A DNA stretch of 47,288 nucleotides, taken from the NCBI RefSeq assembly GCF_000385215.1, contig NZ_ARQK01000036.1:1-47288 (forward strand), given 5' to 3'. Shown in pieces: positions 9,417 to 20,253 of this stretch. The stretch comes from Thioalkalivibrio thiocyanoxidans ARh2 (lineage in GTDB: Bacteria; Pseudomonadota; Gammaproteobacteria; Ectothiorhodospirales; Ectothiorhodospiraceae). The notes under the pieces were generated by a model. The model made no database searches, was not told where the DNA came from, and saw only the letters and a program-made list of their open reading frames with translations. How positions within the stretch are numbered: position 1 is the stretch's first letter; each line of letters begins with the position of its first letter. The position numbers were made by a program, and so were the translations under genes.

Positions 9417-9848
9417 TTAACGGGTACGCGGGCAAACGCCGTCGTTGCCGAAGAAGAACTCGATCTCGCGCGCGGCGGTTTCCGCGGCATCCGAGCCATG
9501 GACGGCGTTCTCGTCGATGGAGGTCGCGAAGTCCGCACGGATCGTGCCCGGCGCCGCTTCCTTCGGATTGGTGGCACCCATGATTTCGCGGTTCTTGGCA
9601 ATGGCGTCCTCGCCTTCGAGCACCTGCACCATCACCGGGCCGGAGATCATGAACTCCACCAGATCGTTGAAGAACGGGCGCTCCTTGTGCACGTCATAGA
9701 AGCCCTCGGCCTGTTCGCGGCTCAGATGCATCATGCGCGCGGCAACGATCTGCAGCCCGGCTTTTTCAAAGCGGCTGTAGATCTCGCCGATCACATTCTT
9801 GGAAACGGCATCCGGCTTGATGATGGACAGGGTACGTTCTGCGGCCAT
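9417..9848 (-). CDS. ndk: Nucleoside diphosphate kinase
   Basis: Balances nucleoside triphosphate pools by moving the gamma phosphate between NTPs and NDPs through a phosphohistidine. The 143-aa protein shows [12 protein letters not shown] at the N-terminus (Lys11 binds phosphate) and the active-site segment NAVHGSD with His117. The start at 9848 is chosen because AGGAG lies 8 nt upstream and the protein then begins [15 protein letters not shown]; the frame extends further upstream without family similarity. Intrinsic terminator downstream. ndk-rlmN adjacency is conserved in gammaproteobacteria. Confidence 0.97.
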   Translation of the reverse strand: MAAERTLSIIKPDAVSKNVIGEIYSRFEKAGLQIVAARMMHLSREQAEGFYDVHKERPFFNDLVEFMISGPVMVQVLEGEDAIAKNREIMGATNPKEAAPGTIRADFATSIDENAVHGSDAAETAAREIEFFFGNDGVCPRTR

Positions 9849-9908
9849 GCTGGCTCTCCTGACTAAGGTTGAAAAAACGGGGGCGATCCTGCTTCGCAAA
9901 CGCGAGAA

Positions 9909-9924
9909 CCCGCCAGACGGCGGG
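9909..9924 (-). other. Small hairpin between the methyltransferase gene and ndk
   Basis: Six-base arms CCCGCC (9909-9914) and GGCGGG (9919-9924) enclose a 4-nt loop, about 100 bp beyond the methyltransferase stop. On the minus strand it is followed by TTCTCG, which is not a good T-run, so it is at most a weak terminator. The rest of the 172-bp gap shows no convincing promoter, although ndk must be expressed from it or by read-through. Confidence 0.3.
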
Positions 9925-10020
9925 CTCCAGAGAGGCCCCGGCTAACGCGGGCGCCAGGCAGGAACAGCGTGCGGCGCGTAGTGTAGGCAAACTCGCGCCC
10001 GCATGCACGCGCCACCCGCA

Positions 10021-10644
10021 TCAGGCGTGCGCCGGCTTGCGGAACTCCACCTGCTTCCAGTAGCCGAACAGACTGGCCGGGGCCACCATCGCCGGCTCCT
10101 GCCCGGTCACGTTCACGAAGTCCTCGAACTCCATATCCGGCCGGAAGCCGACCGCGCGCGACAATGGCCGCAGGCAGCGCTCGAACCCCCGCAGTAGCCA
10201 CTGCTGCGACGCGAAGTGGTTGATCACCAGGATCTGCCCGCCCGGACGGCAGACGCGCCACATCTCGGCAAACAACCGATCAGGGTTGGGCACCACAGTG
10301 GCAACGTACATCGCGACAACCGCGTCGAAGCTCCCGTCGGCAAATCCGAGCTTCTCGGCGTCCATCTCGCACAGGCCCGAGACCGCAGGCAGGCCGCCAT
10401 TGAGGCGGCCACGCGCCACCTCCAGCATCTCGCGCGAGACGTCGATCCCGACGATCTCGCAGTCGTCCGGATAGTCCGGCAGCGAGAGCCCGGTGCCCAC
10501 GCCCACCTCGAGCACGCGTTTGCCGGACAGCGGCGCCAGGGTCTCCTGGGCGCGCTCGCGTCCGGTCGCAAACACGCGTCCGAAGGTGGCGTCGTAGTGC
10601 CGGGCGTAGCGCTTGTAGCTCTTGCGGATACTGACCAGATCCAT
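10021..10644 (-). CDS. SAM-dependent methyltransferase, PmtA-like phospholipid N-methyltransferase
   Basis: Class I methyltransferase of 207 aa. SAM-binding motif I is VLEVGVGTGLSLP at about 44-56, the acidic post-I residue is Asp68 (GIDVS), and the later motifs are DAEKLGFADGSFDAVVAMYV and VCRPGGQILVINHF. The N-terminal YDATFGRVFATGRE pattern and the glycine motif resemble the Rhodobacter-type phosphatidylethanolamine N-methyltransferase PmtA, which makes phosphatidylcholine. A UbiE-like or other small-molecule methyltransferase remains possible. It lies 65 bp after pnp, between two housekeeping operons whose members do not explain it. The ATG gives MDLVSIRKSYKRYARHYD. Probably cytoplasmic and peripheral to the membrane. 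Confidence 0.7.
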   Translation of the reverse strand: MDLVSIRKSYKRYARHYDATFGRVFATGRERAQETLAPLSGKRVLEVGVGTGLSLPDYPDDCEIVGIDVSREMLEVARGRLNGGLPAVSGLCEMDAEKLGFADGSFDAVVAMYVATVVPNPDRLFAEMWRVCRPGGQILVINHFASQQWLLRGFERCLRPLSRAVGFRPDMEFEDFVNVTGQEPAMVAPASLFGYWKQVEFRKPAHA

Positions 10645-10670
10645 GCCGTTACGTCCCGAATACCGATGGC

Positions 10671-10690
10671 CGGGCGCCCGTGGGCGCCCG
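10671..10690 (-). other. GC-rich hairpin after pnp
   Basis: CGGGCGC (10671-10677) pairs with GCGCCCG (10684-10690) around a 6-nt loop, 19 bp past the pnp stop. It has no T-run, so it may protect the pnp mRNA 3' end or weakly stop transcription before the methyltransferase gene. Confidence 0.4.
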
Positions 10691-10709
10691 CAGCGTGACA
10701 GGGCCCAGA

Positions 10710-12797
10710 TCAGGCCTCGGACTCGACCGCCTTCATGCTCAGGCGGATACGCCCCTGCTTGTCCACTTCCAGCACCTTCACGGTGACCGAATCGCCCTCG
10801 GAAAGGAAGTCCGCCACGTTCTCCACCCGCTCATCGGAGATCTGCGAGATATGCACCAGACCGTCGCGGCCCGGCAGAATGGAGACAAACGCCCCGAAAT
10901 CCATGATCTTCGCGACCTTTCCGGTGTACTGACGCCCGACCTCGATATCGGCGGTCAGCTCCTCGATGCGGCGCTTGGCCTCGAGACCCGCGGCCTGATC
11001 GGTGGAGGCGACTTTGACGGTACCGTCGTCCTGGATGTCGATCGTCGCACCGGTCTCCTCGGTCAGGGCGCGGATCGTGGCCCCGCCCTTGCCGATCACG
11101 TCACGGATCTTGTCCGGGTTGATCTTCATGGTGATAAAGCGTGGCGCGTGCGAAGACATCTCCTCGCGGTGGCTCGGCAGCACCTCGTTCATGCACCCGA
11201 GGATATGCATCCGGCCCTCGCGCGCCTGCGCCAACGCCTGTTCCATGATCTCGCGGGTGATCCCGTCGATCTTGATGTCCATCTGCAGCGCGGTCACGCC
11301 GTTGCTGGTACCGGCCACCTTGAAATCCATGTCGCCGAGATGGTCCTCGTCACCGAGGATGTCCGACAGCACGGCAAATCGATCGCCTTCCTTGATCAGG
11401 CCCATCGCAATCCCCGCGACCGGGGCCTTCAGCGGCACGCCGGCATCCATCAGCGCCAGCGAGGTACCGCAAACAGACGCCATGGAGCTGGAGCCATTCG
11501 ACTCGGTGATCTCGGAGACCACGCGCACGACATAGGGAAAGTCTTCGGCCGTCGGCATCACCGCCGCCACACCCCGCTTGGCCAGACGGCCATGCCCGAT
11601 CTCGCGGCGCTTGGGCGAGCCGACGAAACCGGTCTCGCCGGTGCAGTAGGGCGGGAAGTTGTAGTGCAGCATGAAGCGGTCACGGCGCTCGCCCTCGATC
11701 GCGTCGATCACCTGGGCATCGCGGTCCGTGCCCAGCGTGGCCACGACCAGGGCCTGGGTCTCGCCGCGCGTGAACACCGCCGAACCGTGCGCACGCGGCA
11801 GCACGCCGTTCTGGACACTGATCGGGCGCACGGTCTTGTTGTCGCGCCCGTCGATGCGCGGGTTGCCATCCAGGATGCGGTCGCGCACCAGGCGGTACTC
11901 GAGATCGTGGAATGCCGTCTTCACGTCTTCCGCACTCGGCCCGGACTCGTCTTCGCTGGCGATCGCCTCGACGGCCTGGTTGCGCAGCTCGCTGATGCGC
12001 TGGGTGCGCGCCTGCTTCTCGGCGATCTGGTACGCCTCGACGAGGTCGTGACCCACGGCCTCCTTGACGCGGTCCTCCAGCGACGCCTCGGACGGCGGTG
12101 CCTGCCAGTCCCAGGCCGGCTTTCCGGCCTCCGCGGCCAGTTCCTTGATCGCCTGGATCGCGGCTTGCATCTGCTCGTGGCCGAACATCACCGCGCCGAG
12201 CATCACTTCCTCGGAGAGCTCGCTGGCCTCCGATTCGACCATCAGCACGGCCTGTTCCGTACCCGCCACGACCAGGTCGAGGTCGGACTCTTCCAGGGCG
12301 CTGTAGGTCGGGTTCAGCAGATATTCGCCGGCCCGATAGCCGACCCGCGCGGCACCGATCGGGCCTGCGAACGGGACGCCGGACAAGGCCAGTGCGGCCG
12401 AGGCCCCCAGCAGCGCCGGAATATCCGGATCGACATCCGGATTGATCGACATGACCGTGGCCACGATCTGGGTCTCGTTCTTGAAGCCCTCGGGGAACAG
12501 CGGGCGGATCGGGCGATCGATCAGGCGCGAAGTCAGGGTTTCCTTCTCGTTCGGACGCCCTTCGCGCTTGAAGAAGCCGCCCGGGATCTTGCCGGCGGCG
12601 TAGGTCCGCTCCTGATAATTCACGGTCAGGGGGAAGAAGTCGCGGCCGGGATCGGCCTCCTTGCGCGCGACGGCGGTCACCAGGACCACGGTCTCGGCCA
12701 TGTTGACGAGGACGGCGCCACTGGCCTGGCGGGCGATATCACCGGTCTCGAAGGTGACGGTATGGTTTCCGTACTGGAACGACTTCTTGTGTGCCAC
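10710..12797 (-). CDS. pnp: Polynucleotide phosphorylase
   Basis: Trimeric 3'-5' phosphorolytic exoribonuclease of the degradosome. The 695-aa protein has a first RNase PH domain (about 10-140), a helical domain, a second, catalytic RNase PH domain (about 310-540), a KH domain ([21 protein letters not shown]) and a C-terminal S1 domain ([27 protein letters not shown]). The start chosen is GTG at 12797, giving (V)[18 protein letters not shown] with GGGA upstream. An ATG 10 codons earlier is open but adds non-conserved residues. It lies downstream of rpsO with a terminator hairpin between them, the layout found in E. coli, where pnp is autoregulated through RNase III processing of its leader. 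Confidence 0.96.
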   Translation of the reverse strand: MAHKKSFQYGNHTVTFETGDIARQASGAVLVNMAETVVLVTAVARKEADPGRDFFPLTVNYQERTYAAGKIPGGFFKREGRPNEKETLTSRLIDRPIRPLFPEGFKNETQIVATVMSINPDVDPDIPALLGASAALALSGVPFAGPIGAARVGYRAGEYLLNPTYSALEESDLDLVVAGTEQAVLMVESEASELSEEVMLGAVMFGHEQMQAAIQAIKELAAEAGKPAWDWQAPPSEASLEDRVKEAVGHDLVEAYQIAEKQARTQRISELRNQAVEAIASEDESGPSAEDVKTAFHDLEYRLVRDRILDGNPRIDGRDNKTVRPISVQNGVLPRAHGSAVFTRGETQALVVATLGTDRDAQVIDAIEGERRDRFMLHYNFPPYCTGETGFVGSPKRREIGHGRLAKRGVAAVMPTAEDFPYVVRVVSEITESNGSSSMASVCGTSLALMDAGVPLKAPVAGIAMGLIKEGDRFAVLSDILGDEDHLGDMDFKVAGTSNGVTALQMDIKIDGITREIMEQALAQAREGRMHILGCMNEVLPSHREEMSSHAPRFITMKINPDKIRDVIGKGGATIRALTEETGATIDIQDDGTVKVASTDQAAGLEAKRRIEELTADIEVGRQYTGKVAKIMDFGAFVSILPGRDGLVHISQISDERVENVADFLSEGDSVTVKVLEVDKQGRIRLSMKAVESEA

Positions 12798-12882
12798 GTT
12801 ATATCCCGTTTCCCGTAATGCGTGCATCGGTCTTGCTTGCGACGGGCCGGCCAGCGCCCCTGCGTGGCCGCCCCTGAAACTG

Positions 12883-12913
12883 AACGGGCCCGCACCAGTG
12901 GCGCGGGCCCGTT
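12883..12913 (-). terminator. Hairpin between rpsO and pnp
   Basis: An 11-bp perfect stem (12883-12893 with 12903-12913, AACGGGCCCGC arms, 9-nt loop) lies just after the rpsO stop. In the transcript it is followed by CAGTTTCAG, a weak U-tract, so it is probably a partial terminator that lets some RNA polymerases continue into pnp, as in E. coli. Between it and pnp a second hairpin (CGGCCA/TGGCCG on the minus strand) could be a processing site. Confidence 0.65.
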
Positions 12914-12922
12914 GTGCCTGCC

Positions 12923-13192
12923 TTAGCGGCGCAGGCCAAGCTCCTGAACCAGGGCCTGGTAACGGTCCTGGTCATTGCGCTTGAGGTAGGTCAGCAGCTT
13001 GCGCCGCTGGCTGACCATCTTCAGCAGCCCGCGACGCGAGTGGTGATCCTGCTTGTGCTTTTCGAAATGCCCCATCAGATGCTGGATGCGGGCGGTGAGC
13101 AGCGCGACCTGGACTTCCGGCGAACCGGTGTCGTTGGCATCGCGCTTGTGCTTCTCGACGATGGCCGATTTTTCTTCGGTAGTGAGCGACAT
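12923..13192 (-). CDS. rpsO: 30S ribosomal protein S15
   Basis: Primary 16S rRNA-binding protein of the 30S platform. 89 aa, exactly the bacterial length, with canonical [17 protein letters not shown] start and the conserved [34 protein letters not shown] and RRKLLTYLK segments. An AGGAG ribosome site lies upstream of the ATG. The 111-bp gap after truB can carry its own promoter. S15 represses its own translation in many bacteria through a structured leader; none was identified here with confidence. Confidence 0.98.
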   Translation of the reverse strand: MSLTTEEKSAIVEKHKRDANDTGSPEVQVALLTARIQHLMGHFEKHKQDHHSRRGLLKMVSQRRKLLTYLKRNDQDRYQALVQELGLRR

Positions 13193-13295
13193 GTAAACCT
13201 GACTCCTGAGAATTCTGAACCGTTAACCGACCAGTGGCGCTGGCGATAGGCGCGCAATGTTAGCACGACACACAGGCCTTGAATAGGAAGAATCC

Positions 13296-13314
13296 CGGCC
13301 CCTTCAGGGGGCCG
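13296..13314 (-). other. Hairpin spanning the truB stop codon
   Basis: CGGCCCC (13296-13302) pairs with GGGGCCG (13308-13314), 7 bp, with the truB stop (13304-13306) in the loop. There is no T-run after it. It may be an mRNA processing or stability structure between truB and rpsO. Confidence 0.35.
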
Positions 13315-14263
13315 AAACAAACAGGCGACGGGGCCGGACCCGGCCGTCCGGTTCGCGCACGCCCACCGCCAGGAACCCACCCTCGGCGTCATACACCCGC
13401 ACCAGCGGCCAGCCGGTTTCGGGATCCACAGGCGCATCCTTCGCGCCCGGCGCGTACAACTCGATCGCCTCGGCACTCGCCGCATGGCCGTGCCGCATGG
13501 CCGCGCTGGCCTGCGCGTCCAGGCTTACGCTGGGCCAGTGCGTCAACGCCGCTTCTGGGGGCTGCAGCATGGCCTCGATCGCGGCCGCGCCCCCGGTCTC
13601 GAAGGCGGCCTCGACCTGCTCCATCGTGACCATCGCGGCGGCCTCGAACGGACCGTGCCCGACCCGCCGCAGGCTGTCGACCGCCGCCCCGCAACCCAGC
13701 GCATGCCCGATGTCGGCCACCAGGGAGCGGACATAGGTGCCCTTGCTGCAGCGCACATCGATACGCAATCGGTCGGGAGCAACAGGCTCGATCGACAGGG
13801 CATGGATCTGCACCGGCCGCGGAGGACGCTCGACCTCCACCCCCTTGCGCGCCAGCTCGTAGAGCCGTTGGCCGTCGTGCTTGAGGGCCGAGACCATCGG
13901 CGGCACCTGCTCCTGTGCCCCGCTGAACTGCCGTTCCAGCGCCCACAGCTGCTCCGGCTCGATGGCCGGCACCGGCGCCTCGCGGATCACCTCGCCATCG
14001 AGATCCGCACTGTCGGTCTCGATGCCCAGCCGAGCCTCGGCGATGTAGTGCTTGTCAGCGTCCAGCAGCCAGCCCGACACCTTGGTCGCCTGACCGAAAC
14101 ACAACGGCAAAAGGCCGGTCGCACGCGGGTCCAACGCCCCGGTATGACCGGCCTTCTTGGCCTGCAACAGGTACTTCACGCGCCCCAGGACCTGGGTAGA
14201 ACTCGGCCCGCGGGGCTTGTCCAGCAGCAGAATACCGTCGACCTCGCGACGAATGCGCGCCAT
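13304..14263 (-). CDS. truB: tRNA pseudouridine-55 synthase TruB
   Basis: Makes pseudouridine 55 in the T-loop of tRNAs. The 319-aa product has the catalytic Asp45 in KAGHTGALDPRATGLLPLCFG, the KxxG-like N-terminal motif DGILLLDKPRGPSS, and a C-terminal PUA-like domain (WPLVRVYDAEGGFLAVGV). The ATG at 14263 is preceded directly by an in-frame TTG; the ATG is preferred. It lies 17 bp after rbfA and precedes rpsO in the conserved nusA-infB-rbfA-truB-rpsO-pnp order. Confidence 0.97.
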   Translation of the reverse strand: MARIRREVDGILLLDKPRGPSSTQVLGRVKYLLQAKKAGHTGALDPRATGLLPLCFGQATKVSGWLLDADKHYIAEARLGIETDSADLDGEVIREAPVPAIEPEQLWALERQFSGAQEQVPPMVSALKHDGQRLYELARKGVEVERPPRPVQIHALSIEPVAPDRLRIDVRCSKGTYVRSLVADIGHALGCGAAVDSLRRVGHGPFEAAAMVTMEQVEAAFETGGAAAIEAMLQPPEAALTHWPSVSLDAQASAAMRHGHAASAEAIELYAPGAKDAPVDPETGWPLVRVYDAEGGFLAVGVREPDGRVRPRRLFVSAP

Positions 14264-14280
14264 CAAGGGTACCGCCGGGA

Positions 14281-14723
14281 TCAGGCCCCGCGGCCCGGGC
14301 CCTGCGGGTCCTCGGCCCCGCCCTGGTTATCGCTCCCGGGTCCCTCGGCGTCCTCGTGGTGGGCACGATCCTCGGCCAGGGCCTGGTCGATCAGGGAGGA
14401 CATGCGGGCCCCGCGCTCCGGTGTGTCGTCATAGACAAACCGCAACTGGGGCACACTGCGCAGCCGCATGCGCTGACCGAGTGCACGACGCAGAAATCCG
14501 GCCGCGTGATTCAGCCCCTGCTGTGCCTCGAGCCCCTTCTCCTCGCCGCCCAGCTGGGTGAAGAACACCTTCGCATGGGCGAGGTCCCGCGAGACCTCGA
14601 CATCCGCCAGCGTGATCATGCCCACGCGCGGGTCCTTGACCTCCAGACGGATCAGTTCCGCCAGCTCGCGCTGGATCTGGTCCCCGACCCGGTCGGAACG
14701 ATGGAAGTCGCGATTGCCGGGCA

Positions 14724-14724
<1 letters not shown>
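14281..14724 (-). CDS. rbfA: 30S ribosome-binding factor RbfA
   Basis: Assists late 30S maturation, acting on the 5' end of 16S rRNA. The 147-aa protein has the single KH-like domain with RVGDQIQRELAELIRLEVKDPRVG at the start, VSRDLAHAKVFFTQLG in the middle and RSVPQLRFVYDDTPERGARMSSLI at the end. A Gly/Asp/Glu-rich C-terminal tail of about 30 residues follows. The ATG shares one base with the infB stop (TGATG). Confidence 0.96.
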
Positions 14725-17444
<2,720 letters not shown>

Positions 17445-17525
17445 GGCGCCTTACCTCCATTCCATATTCTTTTCAGGCCAGCCGAAGGCCTGCCACACGG
17501 GGTTCGCGATCCGTTCGTCCGGGGC

Positions 17526-19013
17526 TCAATCCCCGGTTTCGAACCACGGGGCGCGCGCCGTCATGATCAGCTCGGACGCCTCTTCCGTGCTCAATCCAGT
17601 CATTTCGACCACGTCGTCGGCTGCCTGCTCCGCGAGGTCCTCCATGGTGCAGACACCATGCGAGGCCAGCTTGTTGGCCACACCCTGGGTCATGCCGTCC
17701 ATGCTCAGCAGGTCCTCGGCGGGCTGGTAGTTCTCGCCGCCCGCGATCGCGCGGGTCAACAGGGCGTCGCTGGCACGGTTGCGCAGCTCCGCCACGATAT
17801 CCTCGTCGAACTCCTCGATCGCCAGCAGTTCGGCCTCTTCGACATAGGCCACCTCGTCCAGCGTGCTGAAGCCCTCCTGCACCAGGATGCCGGCCACTTC
17901 CTCGTCGACGTCCAGCGCCTCCATGAAGAAGGTGACCAGCTGCTGTGCCTCGGCCTCGCTCTTCTCGGCCGCCTGCTCCTCGGTCATCACGTTCAGTTCC
18001 CAGCCGGTCAGCTGGGAGGCCAGACGGATATTCTGCCCGCCGCGGCCGATGGCCAGGGAGAGTTTGTCTTCTTCGACCGCGATGTCCATCGACTGCTTGT
18101 CCTCGTCGACCACGATCGACAGGACCTCGGCCGGGGACATCGCGTTGATCACGAACTGGGCCGGATTCTCGTCCCAGACGATGATGTCGATGCGCTCGCC
18201 GGCCAGCTCGTTGGACACCGACTGCACACGCGAACCGCGCATGCCGACGCAGGCGCCGACCGGATCCAGGCGCGGGTCGTTGGAGCGCACCGCGATCTTC
18301 GCGCGCTGGCCCGGGTCGCGCGCCGCACCCATGATGTCGATAATCTCCTGCCCGACCTCCGGCACCTCGAGCTTGAACAGCTCGATCAGGAACTCCGGCA
18401 CGGTACGGCTCAGAATCAACTGCGGCCCGCGCGCGTCGGGACGGATCTCCTTGAGATAGCCGCGCAGGCGGTCATTGGTACGTACCGTCTCGCGCGGGAT
18501 CATGTGCTCGCGCGGGATCAGTGCCTCCGCGTTGTTGCCGAGATCCACGTAGGTGCCGTTGCGGTCGGTGCGCTTGACGATCCCCATCACCAGCGTGCCC
18601 ACGCGGTCCTGGTATTCCTCGACCACCTTGGCGCGTTCGGCCTCGCGCACCTTCTGCACGATGACCTGCTTCGCGGTCTGCGCGGCGATCCGGCCGAAAT
18701 CCACGGCCTCCACGGGCTCCTCGATCACGTCACCGATCTGTGCCTCGGGGTTCTTCTGCTGCGCATACGACAGGAGGATCTGGTACTCCGGCGATTCGAA
18801 CTCGGGGTCCTCGTCATCGACCACGGTCCAGCGACGGAAGGCCTCGTAGTCACCTTCCTCACGGTCGATGCTCACGCGCACGTCCATCTTGCCGCCGTGA
18901 TACTTGCGGGTCGCCATGGCCAGCGCCGATTCCAGGGCATCGAAGATAATGTCTTTCTCGACACCCTTCTCGTTCGCCACGGCATCCGCGACCAGCAGGA
19001 TCTCCTTGTTCAT
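17526..19013 (-). CDS. nusA: Transcription termination/antitermination factor NusA
   Basis: RNA polymerase-binding elongation factor that modulates pausing, termination and antitermination. It has 495 aa: N-terminal RNAP-binding domain (MNKEILLVADAVANEKGV), S1 domain at about 135-200 (GIVKRTDRNGTYVDLGNNAEALI), KH1 and KH2 domains (DPVGACVGMRGSRVQ and LAIGRGGQNIRLAS) and two C-terminal acidic helix-hairpin repeats (from about 360), the form seen in E. coli that contacts the alpha subunit and lambda N. It lies 59 bp after rimP. The leader with tandem terminators upstream is a plausible place for NusA self-control. Confidence 0.98.
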   Translation of the reverse strand: MNKEILLVADAVANEKGVEKDIIFDALESALAMATRKYHGGKMDVRVSIDREEGDYEAFRRWTVVDDEDPEFESPEYQILLSYAQQKNPEAQIGDVIEEPVEAVDFGRIAAQTAKQVIVQKVREAERAKVVEEYQDRVGTLVMGIVKRTDRNGTYVDLGNNAEALIPREHMIPRETVRTNDRLRGYLKEIRPDARGPQLILSRTVPEFLIELFKLEVPEVGQEIIDIMGAARDPGQRAKIAVRSNDPRLDPVGACVGMRGSRVQSVSNELAGERIDIIVWDENPAQFVINAMSPAEVLSIVVDEDKQSMDIAVEEDKLSLAIGRGGQNIRLASQLTGWELNVMTEEQAAEKSEAEAQQLVTFFMEALDVDEEVAGILVQEGFSTLDEVAYVEEAELLAIEEFDEDIVAELRNRASDALLTRAIAGGENYQPAEDLLSMDGMTQGVANKLASHGVCTMEDLAEQAADDVVEMTGLSTEEASELIMTARAPWFETGD

Positions 19014-19072
19014 CTCTTGTCTCTCCGCACCTCGGCGGTTGCCCGCCGATTCAACAAAAACCGTACGCCGGT

Positions 19073-19528
19073 CTACAGCTGTTCCAGGACCCGCGCATTG
19101 TGGATAGCGTTCAACGGCAGCTCGTAGCCCATGCCGTCGACCTCGACTTCGATCATCTCCTCGTCCACGCCGATCAGCGTGCCGCGATAGTTCCGCCGAC
19201 CGTGCTCCGGCCAGCTCAACCGCACCTTCACCGGGTGACCGATATAGCCCCGGTACTGATCGGGCGTGAACAGCGGCCGCTCGATGCCCGGACTGGATAC
19301 TTCCAGGGTGTAGTTGCCCCGGATGGCCTGTTCGACCTCGAGCACCGCGCCGGCCTGTTCGCTCACCAGCGCGCAGTCATCCACCGTCACCCCCTCCGGG
19401 CTGTCGATGTAGATGCGCAGCATCACCGGCTTGGAACCGGGGTGATACTCCAGCCCCCAGAACACAAACCCCTGCCCCTCGACCACCGGGGCCAGCAATG
19501 CCTTCAGTTGTTCGGCCTTTTCCGCCAC
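19073..19528 (-). CDS. rimP: Ribosome maturation factor RimP
   Basis: Needed for 30S assembly near S12/S19. The 151-aa protein starts at GTG 19528, giving (V)AEKAEQLKALLAPVVEGQGF, the standard RimP N-terminus. The frame extends upstream to 19582, but those residues overlap the leader hairpins and lack similarity. Conserved LEVSSPGIERPLF-type segment (about 85-100) and a C-terminal SH3-like domain (VKVRLSWPEHGRRNYRGTLIGVDEEMIEV). First gene of the rimP-nusA-infB operon. Confidence 0.95.
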   Translation of the reverse strand: MAEKAEQLKALLAPVVEGQGFVFWGLEYHPGSKPVMLRIYIDSPEGVTVDDCALVSEQAGAVLEVEQAIRGNYTLEVSSPGIERPLFTPDQYRGYIGHPVKVRLSWPEHGRRNYRGTLIGVDEEMIEVEVDGMGYELPLNAIHNARVLEQL

Positions 19529-19580
19529 CTGATTCCACCCGGAACGATTCGCGCAATGGCCCTTTCCCGGGCCCGGAAAC

Positions 19581-19602
19581 AAAAAAAGGGCGATAAACGC
19601 CC
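19581..19602 (-). terminator. Intrinsic terminator in the rimP-nusA leader
   Basis: On the minus strand GGGCG and CGCCC arms (19598-19602 with 19588-19592, 5-nt loop) run straight into seven T residues (19581-19587). It lies 52 bp before the rimP start and 130 bp after tRNA-fMet. A GGGCCC-centred palindrome follows at about 19563-19578. Positioned in front of the operon, it may be an attenuator. Confidence 0.8.
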
Positions 19603-19697
19603 CTCGAACACCTCAGCGATGACCGCAGCCAGTCGTGCCGACTGCTTGGCGCGCGGGAGCGCAGCCCGGCAAGACCGCCACAACGGACCTGCCTAAC

Positions 19698-19719
19698 AAA
19701 AAGGCCCCATATGGGGCCT
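19698..19719 (-). terminator. Intrinsic terminator after tRNA-fMet
   Basis: A perfect 18-bp palindrome, AGGCCCCATATGGGGCCT (19702-19719), runs into five T residues on the minus strand, 10 bp after the tRNA 3' end. This is a classic terminator for the tRNA transcript. Confidence 0.88.
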
Positions 19720-19729
19720 CTCTGAAAAT

Positions 19730-19806
19730 TGGTAGCGGGGGCAGGATTTGAACCTGCGACCTTCGGGTTATGAGCCCGACGAGCTGCCAGACTGCTCCAC
19801 CCCGCA
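19730..19806 (-). tRNA. Initiator tRNA-fMet (CAT)
   Basis: A 77-nt cloverleaf with encoded CCA. The anticodon arm is TCGGG-CTCATAA-CCCGA, giving CAT with the three consecutive G:C pairs that mark bacterial initiator tRNAs. The D-stem is GAGC/GCTC with A11:U24. The first acceptor pair is unpaired (U1 opposite U72), fitting the initiator rule of a mismatch at 1:72, though E. coli has C1/A72. T-arm GCAGG-TTCAAAT-CCTGC. It corresponds to metY, which precedes rimP-nusA in E. coli. Confidence 0.97.
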
Positions 19807-19819
19807 TCCGAGACGCAAA

Positions 19820-19848
19820 ACTATAACAAAGAGGGTTGAGACCTGCAA
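19820..19848 (-). promoter_or_regulatory. Candidate promoter for tRNA-fMet
   Basis: On the minus strand a -10 box TATAGT (19820-19825, 5 of 6 to consensus) lies 17 bp after a -35-like TTGCAG (19843-19848). The tRNA begins 13 nt beyond the -10 box. It lies in the 99-bp gap after the DUF2818 gene, so the tRNA need not depend on nuo transcription. Confidence 0.55.
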
Positions 19849-19905
19849 GGATAAATGCGAGTTTTTTCCGGCTCCAGCGACCTCTCGCGCTCCTCGTCGA
19901 GTCCC

Positions 19906-20250
19906 TTACCGCGAGCGGTGCGCACGGCTCCTCAGATGCTGCTTGAGGTCGTAGCGCCAGATGTATCCCGGCAGCGCGAACACGGCGAACATCGACAGGG
20001 TAATCACGTAGAACTCCCAGCCCTGCGCATGGATACCACCGGTCGCCTGGTACTCCAGGCCCTTGCCGATCAGCCCCACCAGGAAATAGAGCCCGACCCA
20101 TTCGAAGATCCGGGTCCAGGGGCCCTTCACGCCGCTGGCCGGCAGGACCATCAGGCCGATGCGCTCGGTCAGCCAGGGCAGGTTCGCCGAAATAAAGGCG
20201 ACAACGACAAAACCCCAGACCAGAACTTCAAACGGAATCCACTGTGTCAC
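19906..20250 (-). CDS. DUF2818 membrane protein, nuo-linked
   Basis: Small 114-aa integral membrane protein of the DUF2818 family. Three hydrophobic helices are visible: about 8-27 (VLVWGFVVVAFISANLPW), about 48-66 (IFEWVGLYFLVGLIGKGLEY) and about 76-98 (WEFYVITLSMFAVFALPGYI), with a basic C-terminal tail (RYDLKQHLRSRAHRSR). It starts 3 bp after the nuoN stop, so it is almost certainly part of the complex I operon. The same linkage is known in betaproteobacteria and some gammaproteobacteria. The function is unknown; a role in complex I assembly or stability is only a guess from position. Confidence 0.85.
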   Translation of the reverse strand: MTQWIPFEVLVWGFVVVAFISANLPWLTERIGLMVLPASGVKGPWTRIFEWVGLYFLVGLIGKGLEYQATGGIHAQGWEFYVITLSMFAVFALPGYIWRYDLKQHLRSRAHRSR

Positions 20251-20253
20251 GAC

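Noticed and set aside
10680-12818. Long plus-strand frame opposite pnp
   Set aside because: Antisense shadow of pnp with no domain and atypical amino acid use.
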